Shown: positions 21,915 to 31,516 of the stretch, piece by piece
Layout: every line of letters begins with the position of its first letter
Numbering within the stretch: position 1 is the first letter of the stretch
From: Amyelois transitella
Lineage: Eukaryota > Arthropoda > Insecta > Lepidoptera > Pyralidae
DNA length: 64,000 nucleotides
Reading direction: 5' to 3'
Assembly: GCF_032362555.1 (NCBI RefSeq)
Contig: NC_083525.1
Span: 4,511,501-4,575,500, forward strand
The notes under the pieces: generated by a model
Databases searched by the model: none
What the model saw: the letters and a program-made list of their open reading frames with translations, nothing else
Told to the model about the DNA's origin: nothing
Program-made: the position numbers and the translations under genes

Positions 21915-21974
21915 TACTTAATACTAGAATGCTCTCATAGTATGTGCACTATGAGAGCATTCTAATATTAAGTA
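21915..21974. repeat. 27-bp hairpin with one mismatch, 6-nt loop
   Basis: Arms 21915-21941 and 21948-21974 pair except at one position; loop atgtgc. Lies in the intergenic region upstream of the TOM6-like gene. Could be a small RNA precursor or the scar of a palindromic insertion. Confidence 0.85.
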
Positions 21975-22411
21975 TTTTACTGACGTTACATCAGTGATGC
22001 ACTTTTTCTTTCTTTCTTTTCTATAAGCCATAATGCTTCCGGACTTTCGGTGATTCTGCTAACGTCATGGTTTGAAGAGACACTAAGGTACGAAATTGGT
22101 TACGGAACGGTCATGAAAGAGAAGGTTAACAAAATATGTACAAACACAAAGTGATGCAGTGTTTTCTATGCCATGCCATTATAAATAAAACTCAAAGCTA
22201 TCTTCAATGTCAGTGTCACTGTCATTATTCATTTGCGTCAAGTTCGCGTCAATGGCGTCAATTACTTGTTAATAAGATTTTTTTTTGGAAAAATATTACG
22301 TAGGTTCATTCCTCGTATCTGTAGGTATTTGTTTGCCAATCGATTTTCGTAGAAATTAAACAAAGTATTCATACGATATATTGTTAAATAAGCTTCATTA
22401 TAAATCATAAA

Positions 22412-25305
22412 ATGGGAAAAAAAGGTGTTGTGGCATTTGTGAAAGATTTTTACTATGACCCCTTCAAATGGTAAGAATACATAACCTCAAAGTAATTGAG
22501 ATTGATTCTCAGTTTCAAAGAAATAAAATTATTGGGTGATACTGTGAGTTGGTAATGAGTTCATACCAATACACTCTAAATAAATTATTTCTTTACAAAT
22601 ATTTCAAAAACCATTCGATAAAGTATTTGGGAATTTCTTACAGTTTTACGGCAGTTAGCTCATACGCTCGAAATTTTGTTTCATCCTTTATTGTATGAAT
22701 AACCAAAAATCTTCTCTTAGTGCTAGAGAAACATGATCCGGCTCAACTCTTAAAACGGGCCACCGCCAGAGAGGTTGGGGAGGGGGTGGGGAGGGTGGGG
22801 GAGGGTTTGTATGACCCCCCCCAAGTATTTTTTTTTGCCGGAAGCCCCCCCTTTTTTTATACGAATTTTTGAAAATCTTAAAAATTGCACTAAACAACGC
22901 AATATTTTCGGTTTGTCATTGTAAACTGTGTTAATGTAGTATTAAATAATTAGTTTGTCGATAAAACATGTACAACACATTAATTAATATATTTTAGCAC
23001 TAAAAATATAGTCAAAAACTTTGCTTAAAAGTAAAAACAAAAAAGACACTAACTATGAACAGAACGCAATCCGCCGTTTTGGTTATGTGCTACTGTCATC
23101 TTATCTACTGACTTCGAAAGTAGCTGTCGGTAAATGGACAGCAGGGGGTGCAGGGGGGCGCAGCCCCCCCGCACGGGGGGGTTGGGGGGCGGTAGCCCCC
23201 CGCAATGAATAGAAACAAATTAGTCACAAATCAAACTCGGTTTGGTTAGGTTGGTGTAAACCACCAAAGCGGAGCGAGCGAAGCGAGCGGAGCATTCAAA
23301 CTGAGTAAAAAAGTATAATAGACAGTACATATAGGTTAGGTTAGGTTTAACTCACCTTCACCCCTTTCATCCCTTCTGACTTTCCCCCCTCCTTGCCCAT
23401 CTGGCGGTTAATGACCTTTAGCACACTTTTTATATGAAAACTTTAAAAATTCGTAAAAAAAAAACTATAGGCTTCCGGCAAGGGGGGGTCACGGGAGGGG
23501 GGGTGTTAACCCCTCCCCCATCCCCCTGCCCCCTCCTTACCCCTCTCCGGCGGTGGCCCGTTTCAAGAGTTTAACCCATGATCCCTTGTTAATACAACCA
23601 AAACCTGTTTAAGCAACAGCATATCGACCTACCTAAATTCACTGCAAATTTGCCTCCATGTAGGGTAATCTCATATGTGGTTGCCTGTACAAGTCAAATT
23701 TCAGCCTCTTACACCTTGTAACCTCATTTGTAAAGGCTATATTTTATGTTGTTATTCATTAATTCATTTGACTTGATTTTTAAATCCTTAACCTATCCAG
23801 TTGTATGTTCCCTTCAAGTCTTCTTGGTTTGGCATTGGCTCTCTACTTTCTTAGGGATAAAGATGTGTAATATGTATATTAAAATGCATGGTCATTGATA
23901 GAGACTGTGTAAAGGTATCTGCCCTTTTAATCTTAACTATTAATCTTAATGTTTAATCACTGTTTTTGTATCAATCCTTATATACTTGATGTTGGCTTAA
24001 AAAAATTGAAGTTAGCACCTACTCAAAGTTAGCACTATAATAGAATAGTTCTATAGTGATTGGAAAGAAATTTCTAGTTTAAAAAAAACAGCTATATAAA
24101 AAATACCTGTTAATAAAAAAAAGAAAAGATTTGGCTTAACTCTTAAAACGGGCCACCGCCAGAGAGTTTCGGGAGGGGGTGGGGAGGGTGGGGGAGGGTT
24201 TGTATGACCCCCCCAAGTATTTTGTTTGCCGGAAGCCCTTTATATGAATTTTTGAATATTTTTGGTCTGTCATTGTAAACTGTGTTAATTTAGTATTACA
24301 TAATTAGTTTGTATATTAAACATGTACAATACATTAATTAATATTTTTAGCACTAAACTTTGCTTAAAAGTAAAAACAAAAAAGACACTTACTATGAACA
24401 AAACGCAATCCGCCATTTTGGTTATGCGCTACTGTCATCTTATCTACTGGCTTCGAAAGTAGGTGTTGGAAAACGGACAGCGGGGGGTGCAGGATGGCGC
24501 AGCCCCCCGACACGCGGGGGGGGGGGGGGGGGGCAATGAAAAAAAAAACAAATGATCACAAATCAAACTCGGTTAGGTTAGGTTAGACTGGTGTAAACTA
24601 CCAAAGCTGAGCGAGCGAAGCGAGCGGAGCATTCAAACTGCGTCAAAAAAGTCTAGTATAGGTTAGGTTAGGTTTAACTTCCCTTCACCCCTTTCATCCC
24701 TTCTTACTTTCCCCCCCTTGCCCATCTGGCGGTTAATGACCTTTAGCACACTTTTTATATGAAAACTTTAAAAAATCGTAAAAAAAAACTATAGGCTTCC
24801 GGCAAGGGGGAGTCACGGGAGGGGGGGTGTTACTCCCTTAAAATAAAAATTTCCTCAAAATCAGCCCAGCAGTTTAGTTGTGAAAGCATAACAGACTTAT
24901 GTATTTTTTATTTGGATAACATTGTACACATAGTTCTTTGAAGTTATCGGTGGAAATTGTTTGAGAATGTACTTATCTATGTTACCTTACTTGGGTTATC
25001 AGTGTATTATTCTAGTAACAATATTTCTTGTTAAAATAGAATACCCTTGTAACATAATTTGATAAGTAAATTCTCTACTAAGATTATTTTGAAATAATAA
25101 AGTTTTGAAACATTATTAGTTTTTAACATAATTATTGAGGACAATGCCAATTATTTAAATACTCAAAACGTAACAAATTAGTTGCTAATCCCTGACCTTT
25201 TTATCTTTCAGGTCGGTTGTCAAGAGTGTTGGTTTCTTCGCAGTCGGAGTGATAATCGCTAGCGAGTGCACAGGCTTAGAGCCCATGCCTGCCATTCCAC
25301 AATAA
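22412..25305 (+). CDS. Small mitochondrial TOM6-like protein, 50 residues
   Basis: Two exons, 22412-22470 and 25212-25305, joined within a Trp codon (TG/G) with clean GT-AG signals (gtaaga, tttcag). The product starts MGKKGVVAFVKDFYYDPFKW, has a hydrophobic segment GFFAVGVIIAS and ends LEPMPAIPQ. Size, single central membrane segment, the G-F-F-A-x-G-V pattern and a short Met/Pro tail resemble TOM6, a small subunit that stabilises the TOM import pore of the outer mitochondrial membrane. Identity is inferred by motif resemblance; that it is a real gene is better supported (open frame across a well-formed splice). The stop codon overlaps AATAAA (25301-25306). GNS starts 33 bases downstream on the same strand. 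Introns hold two foldback elements. Confidence 0.65.
22740..23576. mobile_element. G-rich foldback DNA transposon, complete copy
   Basis: In the TOM6-like intron. Flanked by the direct repeat CATGATCC (22732-22739 and 23577-23584), an 8-bp target-site duplication. Ends are inverted: left GGCTCAACTCTTAAAACGGG, right reverse complement GGTTAAACTCTTGAAACGGG, continuing through 'gccaccgcc', a G-run block and 'gccggaagcc' to give imperfect terminal repeats of about 100 bp. The left G-run (22776-22806) fits a quadruplex pattern. The interior has G/C palindromes near 23140-23200 and TTAGG-like tracts (23235-23250, 23332-23352). No transposase ORF. Superfamily unassigned; 8-bp duplication fits hAT, P or Merlin. 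Confidence 0.85.
23585..24132. other. TOM6-like intron between the two foldback copies
   Basis: Plain AT-rich intron sequence; nothing further recognised here. The stretch 24841-25211 likewise ends in the pyrimidine-rich acceptor of exon 2. Confidence 0.5.
24133..24840. mobile_element. G-rich foldback element, second copy, right end truncated
   Basis: Same order of blocks as 22740-23576: left inverted repeat with GGCTTAACTCTTAAAACGGG, G-run block, 'cggaagccctttatatgaa', the interior with TTAGG-like tracts (24570-24590, 24657-24680), and 'cttccggcaagggg'. The right terminal repeat breaks off after 'gggggggtgttactccc'. A G homopolymer at about 24508-24530 may be mis-sized. Lies 560 bp after the first copy in the same intron. 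Confidence 0.8.
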
Positions 25306-25338
25306 ATTTAAAAAAAAGTTTATTTTTTTAAGAACACA

Positions 25339-28300
25339 ATGTTAAAGTATTTATTTTTATTGTTTGTGGCACAAACTGCACTGTGTGAAAGGAGACCCAA
25401 TTTCGTTATTATATTAACTGATGATCAAGATGTTGTTTTGGATGGTATGGTTAGTAAATTGTTCATATCAAATGTATAATACAATGAATAAATAGTTTAG
25501 TGAAACAAACTGTTGTTTTATTTCATTTCAGAGCCCGATGAAAAATGTGCAAAGGTTTATTGCTGATGAGGGAATAACATTCACTAATTCAGTAAGTATT
25601 GATTTGGAGAGGCTTGTAGATGTTCATCATACCAGATTTTGCCCTTATTTTAAAATGCAGACTTTAACCACCTTCAAAAATAAGGTGGTTTTCAGTTTGG
25701 ACTGTATGTTTGTCTGTTCGATTATCTCTCGTTTCGCTGAACCGATTTTGATGCAGTTTTCAGGAAAGTGGTTACACTTGGGAGAAGGTTTTAGAAATTA
25801 ACTTTGTTTACAAAAGTATTGCAAACAAAACTTATCAGTCATTAGAATGTGTCCTATACATAGTAAATAATTAATGATTCTTCCTCTACATTTGAGACTT
25901 TTTCTCAATTCCCTTTTTTTACAATGAATCCCACCTTGAAATGGAAAAATTTACTAGATTCTTGTTACCCCATTCATGAAACCGTAGTGTTGCTATAGAT
26001 ATTGAAAAATTACCACCAGTTGCGACGTCATATTAATCAATTCTGTCATATATTATCCTGTATTCAGGTTACAGTCTACTATTTGTGATCGCCGGTGGTC
26101 GAATCGGTAAAGTACGGTGCGCCCGGTTAAAATCCGTGTGGCGTAAAAAAAATTTTTCGTAGTTATGTACATTTCATTCAGGCAACTGGATGTGTAATCA
26201 TGATTGATCCAATACGGGTAAGGTTCCCCTGCTCCTCTCCAGAGTGGTGAGGATGTCACTGGGACTAAAGCCAAGAGGAAGGAGTCTTCTACCACTATTA
26301 TATAGTTATACATCTTAGAAACAGTCACATACAACATTCCACAATTTTCAGTTCGCTGCCTCCCCTGTGTGTTGTCCAAGTCGCTCAAGTCTCCTCACAG
26401 GGTTGTACCTCCACAATCATATGACTAGGAACAACAGTTTGGATGGCGGTTGCTACGGAGAGCGCTGGCGAGCGAACGAAGGAAGAGTGTTCGCGAACAC
26501 GCTTCATACGGCTGGATATAATACTTTTTATGCTGGAAAATATTTGAACCAGGTACTATAATTGTATGGGGTACCGTATTTGTCTTGATTTACTGAAATC
26601 TGAGAGACTGGCCGTCATTATTAGGTCTGGTTCTCTTAGGAAACTCTTTCTTATTTGGAGGGATAGAGACATCTTCATCCGAGATCTCTGCCTTATTCTT
26701 TTCCTTCATCCACATTCATCACTTGCAAGCTCGTTGGGAGCACTAATTCTTAAGGCACAAAAGTTAACTTTAAAAATCTTTTAATTTCAGTATGGCATAA
26801 AACATGCTGGTGGAACTGAGCGAGTGCCCCCAGGATGGACCGAATGGCACGGACTGGTCGGCAACTCAGTTTACTATAACTACACTCTGTCTAACAACGG
26901 AGTTGCTACACATTCCACAGACTTGTATCTCACTGATGTTATTGTAAGTACTAACAGTTGCATTCATGTTTTTAAAAACTATAATAACAGCTATAGATAT
27001 AGATAATAGCTAATGATTAATTTCCTGAATGAATACAAAAATATAAAAAGAAGGTGGTGAAACCTGCGCTCTAAAAGCACGTCGTAAAACGCTCGCTTTT
27101 TCTGTGAGGTACGCTCGCTTTTACTGTAAGGTACGCTCGCTTTTCTAATAAATATAAGCTGTTTCCATTTAACCGAAGTCATAAGGCCTTATACATTCAT
27201 TACCAATATTATTATTAATTTCAGCGAGACCTCGGCATCAGTTATATTGAAAATCAAACGGAATCACAGCCGTTTTTCATGGTTCTTGCACCCCCCGCCC
27301 CGCACGAGCCCTTTACCCCTGCGCCGAGACATAAAGGAAAGTTCAGTAATGTTACAGCGGTGAGGCATCCTAACTTCAACATTGCTGCTGATGTAAGTAG
27401 TGTTTAACGTTCTTCTGAATATTGAAAACTTGATTTGAAAGTAGCTCAAGGCGCTTATTTACTACAAATTGCCATGTCGGCGACATACTTGTGTTTATGA
27501 TCGCCTGTTTCGGAATCTATGGAAATCTTATACGTATTTATAATATGTTCTCTAAATCAGCATCCTTTAAATTAATTTGACTAAGCGATAGGCTTATATA
27601 CTTGGGATTCCTCTTGTAGGCGACGGGCTAGCACCTGTCATTATTTGTTTGTATAACATCATTATGCCATACAGCTGAACGTGGCCTTTCAGTCTTATCA
27701 AGACTGTTGGCTCTGTCTATCGCGCAAGGGATATAGACTTGACTATATATATGTATTAGTTTTCCTAAAATATGTGCAATTTGCCCCTAAATACATTAAA
27801 AATATAACACATATATGCCATATATATACAGCTTGCGGTGTGCTCTATAGTATTAACCATAGACTAGATTTTTTTTAGTAGGTATAAATTTTCTTATCTA
27901 TTACAGGACAAACACTGGCTGTTAACAATGCCCCCCTCCCCCCTCCCCGATTCGATGTTGCCAGAACTGGACAACGTGTACCGATCTCGATGGGAGGCAT
28001 TATTGTCTGTGGATGAGATGGTCGCGGACGTGGTACAAGCATTGTATGACCAAGATCTGATGGAGAACACATACGTTATTTATACGTCGGATAATGGATA
28101 TCATATTGGTGAGTAACAGTTAAAAGGAAACGCTTTTATAGTGATTACATGATCCATGATAGGTTCCCCTGCAAAGGCGGCGGAAGCTGATTTAATTAAT
28201 CCAGGATCATGATTAAAAAAAGACGCACTCCTGACGCCCTCTCCAGAGAGTCTCTAAAATCTCCTAAATACCTCACATCATAAGATCAATGTCGGTCTGT

Positions 28301-30227
28301 TGCCAAAGTTAGTATTTTATTTTTGAACCATAAAACAATTAATAATCCATAAGCTTTTAAGTTTAAAACCTCATCAGAATACATAATTTCAGGTCAATTC
28401 TCTCAACCATACGACAAGCGGCAGCCCTACGAATCGGACATACGCGTGCCTTTCGTGATCCGAGGGCCTGACCTCAAGAAGAACGTCAAAAACCATCAGC
28501 CAATAACAAACGTAGATTTAGCACCGACTATTCTGAAGCTTGCTGGTGTGAAAGGACCCCAAATGGACGGAAAACCTATAGATTTCGAACAAGCCGTGGT
28601 AGAAAGATATTTGCTAGTGGAATATTATGGAGAAAGTGGCGGGTCTGTGGATGAGAATTGTCCCTGGGTGTATGATAAAGAGAATCTTGAGGTAACATAA
28701 CGTAACATATAATCACGTCTATATTCCATGCGGGGTAGACATAGCCACAGTCTTCAAAAGACTGAAAAGACACGTTCAGCTGTTTGGCTTATTGATAGAA
28801 TTGAGATTCAAATAGTGACAGGTTGCTAGCTCATCACCTAAAAGAGGAACCCCAAGTATATAAGTCTAATTTATCTTGAGGTGAGTGTTTTATACATATA
28901 TATAGGTAAAAATGATTTTTGCTGAAAAAAACTGTTTTCAATTTTATTTTGAAGGCAGCAGCTGAGAATGTAATCGGAAATTCGCTATTGTGAGCGAGAG
29001 AGAAGGCAGAAGTTCTAAATATGAAGTAATATGTCGATATTGCCCTCTTTAAAAATATATTCATGATTATTGTTTTTACTACAGAATGTAAATGGTAAAT
29101 GTAGTGCATAAATCACTCTATATTATAAAGTTCCCTATTTTGTCTGTCTGTATATATCCCATAATCTCCGAAGGTCTATCTATAAATGCTACCCGTGCGT
29201 AGCTGGGCCGGGTCGCTTGTTATGAAATAAATATGTTACTAGTCTTCGTCGAGCATCCAACCCTTAATCTTATTATATAGATACTTCCTTTGGAAATGCT
29301 TTCACGAATAAATATGTATATAAGTAGTAAAAACGCTTTTATTTTAGCTCTGCTCACCAAAAGCCGACTGCAAATGTCAAGACTCCAGAAACAATACGTT
29401 CGCGTGTGTGCGTCACATCGCAAAACTAGCAGATATGAAGTACTGCGCATTCGCTGACCAAAAGGTTTGTACATAAATATTAAATACATAATAATCACGT
29501 AGGACGTAACTTATTAAGGTCGTCCTGGTAAAGGGTCAGGTCAAAAGTACCCGAAACCGCCGAGCTTGCATGAAGAGAGTTATGAATGTGGATGAAGCGA
29601 AGGAAGTATGCAGAGAACGTGGCAAGTGGAAAGAGGTAGTCTCTGCCTACCCCTCCGGGAAAGAGGCGTGATTTTATGTATGTATGTATGTAATAATCAC
29701 GTTTATATCCCTTGCGTATGCTATATAGCTTAGTGATGGGATTGGGATATAAATAGTTATAGATTGATAGCCCATTGTGTGCAAGAAGAATGCTAAAAGA
29801 ATGCTAATTAAGGTGTAAGCACGCACACGCACCACTAGTCACGATTACTGTATAGTTACATACATAGATACATACCTTACAGACCGCTCCCGCTTCCTCC
29901 ACACTCATTACTCTTAATGATGGCTATATAATGGAATTGAGATTCAACAGTGAATAGGTTGCTAGCACACCGCCTAAAAGAAGAATCCCAAGTGTGGTGA
30001 TTCACTTTTATACTTACAATTTTCTTTGTCTTTTAATTTTATGAAGAATAATAAAGTCTGATATTCCTTCTTTACAGGCATTCGTGGAAATGTACAATTT
30101 GGCAAGCGACCCCTTTGAGTTGGAGAACATAGCGAATGAAGAGTTTCAGTCTATTATTATTTGGTACGAAAAAGCGTTAGCCCACTTGGTCAAATGCAAG
30201 GGTGCTGATTGCAAATATCCGATCTAA
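25339..30227 (+). CDS. GNS: N-acetylglucosamine-6-sulfatase (glucosamine 6-sulfatase)
   Basis: Nine exons: 25339-25449, 25532-25591, 26352-26552, 26791-26943, 27225-27392, 27907-28108, 28393-28691, 29348-29464, 30078-30227; 486 residues, all in frame (human 552). The signal peptide is MLKYLFLLFVAQTALC. Sulfatase marks: metal-binding LTDDQD, the C-x-P-S-R formylglycine site in VCCPSRSSLLTG (Cys64 by my count), GKYLN, PAPHEPF, and YTSDNGYHIG (about 288-298). The enzyme removes 6-sulfate from N-acetylglucosamine in heparan and keratan sulfate in the lysosome. The C-terminus has a Cys-rich piece (CSPKADCKCQD) as in GNS. Start chosen for the signal peptide; a tttttttaag acceptor-like site sits just before it at 25332. 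AATAAA at about 30525. Confidence 0.92.
25617..25810 (+). mobile_element. LINE 3'-region remnant in GNS intron 2
   Basis: 'accaccttcaaaaataaggt' hairpin followed by 'ctcgtttcgctgaaccgatt' and 'atgcagttttcaggaaagtg', typical of RTE-type 3' regions; no ORF. Confidence 0.5.
26086..26285 (+). repeat. SINE C with tRNA-like head, in GNS intron 2
   Basis: 'cgccggtggtcgaatcggta' (box A-like) and 'cggttaaaatccgtgtgg' (degenerate box B) form a tRNA-like head. The body is 'ggcaactggatgtgtaatca' and 'taaggttcccctgctcctct', ending shortly before exon 3. Confidence 0.7.
26651..26725 (-). repeat. SINE B fragment in GNS intron 3
   Basis: 'gagatctctgccttattctt' and 'ccttcatccacattcatcac' match SINE B in reverse orientation. 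Confidence 0.55.
27087..27146 (+). repeat. 22-bp tandem repeat, about 2.7 units
   Basis: Unit core acgctcgctttt is repeated at a 22-base period (units start near 27087, 27109, 27131), with small differences between units. In GNS intron 4. Confidence 0.8.
27583..27757 (+). repeat. SINE A, 3' two-thirds, in GNS intron 5
   Basis: 'taagcgataggcttatatac', 'gggattcctcttgtaggcga', 'tcaagactgttggctctgtc', 'gcaagggatatagacttga'. Confidence 0.8.
28145..28262 (+). repeat. SINE C fragment in GNS intron 6
   Basis: 'gataggttcccctgcaaagg' and 'ccaggatcatgattaa', with 'gccctctccagagagtct'. Confidence 0.5.
28700..28862 (-). repeat. SINE A, 3' two-thirds, in GNS intron 7
   Basis: 'aatcacgtctatattccatg', 'cggggtagacatagccacag', 'gtgacaggttgctagctcat', 'ggaaccccaagtatataag'. 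Starts nine bases after the exon 7 donor. Confidence 0.8.
29125..29220 (-). mobile_element. LINE-tail remnant in GNS intron 7
   Basis: 'tacccgtgcgtagctgggcc' and 'gggtcgcttgttat' are the reverse complement of the common 'aacaagcgacccggccc'-type lepidopteran LINE 3' end. Confidence 0.6.
29535..29695 (+). repeat. SINE B, best copy
   Basis: 'aagtacccgaaaccgccgag', 'atgaatgtggatgaagcgaa', 'gtggaaagaggtagtctctg', 'cccctccgggaaagaggcgt', then (ATGT)n. Reference copy for the other SINE B fragments here. In GNS intron 8. Confidence 0.8.
29860..30000 (-). repeat. SINE B and SINE A fragments in GNS intron 8
   Basis: 29860-29910 resembles SINE B in reverse ('gcttcctccacactcattac'). 29917-29998 resembles SINE A in reverse ('tggaattgagattcaacagt', 'aagaagaatcccaagtg'). 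Confidence 0.6.
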
Positions 30228-30711
30228 TTTGTGACCAAAAACATATTTGTGATTTTATGAAGTGTTTCTTGAGCGTGAACATATTATAAATATAGTACCT
30301 ATATTGCACAAATTCATATATATTATAAATATATAATGTTACTTTCACTATCAAGGGATATTGTGTGTTAAGTAGGTTTACTTCGGACAGATAACTCAAA
30401 GAGTGGGCCGTTGGGTATAAAAGCTACATGTAAATTTAGACATTCCATGTGAAAATATATGTAGATTTATCAGTGTTCGAAAATCTCACGGAAGCAAACC
30501 ACGTGTTTTACTTAAGTAACGAAAATAAATGATGTTCGAGAATAGAATAAGACTTTTACTTTAACACACACCCACACATCCCATATCCCGTGAATATGCC
30601 GTATAGAGTACTTAAATAGAATCAATAGTCACAATCCACGTTAAGCTTGATATGGAATTGACATTTTGAATAGGTTGATGGCTGAAGATAAAGAGTTTGA
30701 CTGATTGACTT

Positions 30712-31400
30712 TAATCATGTTCTTCCTTGGCTTTAGTCACGGTTGCATCCACCACCATCGAGAGGAGCCCGGGGTATGCCTTTGACCATGGATCTTGGAT
30801 CGGGTGACCTCCGCAACCTTTGCCTTTGCAACCTCATGCGTATTGGATTGACCATGCTTACAAATCCAGTTGCTTGAATCTGCAGGTTTCCTCACGATGG
30901 TTTACCCTGACCGTAAAAGCATCGGTTATTACCAGAGATCGGAATAGGTAGATTGATTTTATGTACTTGCATCATGAATTACCATAGAAAGCATAACATG
31001 GATAAGTCTCTTTTCCGGGATTCCATTTCAGTACTTACGGGATTGAATGAAATATTATAAATTTATGGATTTTCAAGCCACAACACATGAAATTTATAGA
31101 AAGCAAGTCGGGGGAAAACAGCTACCACTAAAATATTGTTCATCCCACTTGTAAAAATTCCGGAAAAAGTCTTAATAATTTACAAATCCCGCAATCCTGG
31201 AGGCATGTCCATATTAATATATACGTTTCAGTTCATTGACCTCAATTCAATCTACCTATTCCGATCTCTGGTTAATACTCAAACTAATGCAGGTACATAA
31301 CTTTGAAAATAGTCAATGGCTCATGGCCGAGGTGGGATTCAAACCTGTGTGTCTTTTTGTGCCACACGCAATTTAACCGACCACCTCCGACGCTCTTACT
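30712..31400 (-). repeat. SINE C in reverse orientation, interrupted by a MITE
   Basis: The tRNA-like head is at 31319-31400 (reverse complement has 'ggtttgaatcccacctcggc', a good box B). The body resumes left of the inserted element with 'tgcaggtttcctcacgatgg', 'aaatccagttgcttgaatct' and 'gaccatggatcttggatcgg'. The parts flank 30932-31271 and rejoin cleanly if that element is removed. Confidence 0.75.
30932..31271. mobile_element. PIF/Harbinger-like MITE nested in SINE C
   Basis: 340 bp with perfect 25-bp terminal inverted repeats, CCAGAGATCGGAATAGGTAG plus five more bases, at 30932-30956 and 31247-31271. Flanked by TTA on both sides (30929-30931, 31272-31274). A 3-bp TWA target duplication is typical of PIF/Harbinger. 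No ORF. Superfamily call is inferred from the duplication length. Confidence 0.75.
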
Positions 31401-31516
31401 TATTGACTTTAAGCATATAAATTTATAATGTTTTTACGCACTTTACCATGAAATCAATCAATTATAATTATGGTACTCTATAAAAAGTTAAATAAAACAC
31501 GATTCATAACAAAATA

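Larger units (their letters stand above)
20945..22411. other. Divergent intergenic region, SART3 / TOM6-like
   Basis: Contains the 5' flanks of both genes, a LINE tail (21175-21420), a reverse copy of another dispersed repeat (about 21657-21745, also seen near 35365-35460: 'ggaaagatct' / 'agatctttcc') and a near-perfect hairpin (21915-21974). No TATA-like promoter stood out. Confidence 0.55.
30228..31516. other. Intergenic region between convergent GNS and serine protease
   Basis: GNS 3' flank with AATAAA near 30525, then SINE C in reverse orientation split by a 340-bp MITE (both listed separately). No further coding sequence seen. Confidence 0.6.

Noticed and set aside
22688-22897. Proline-rich - strand ORF
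   Set aside because: Translation of the C-rich strand of the foldback element end; not a gene.
31319-31400. tRNA gene on the - strand
   Set aside because: Box B is good but it is the head of SINE C; no acceptor stem pairing.
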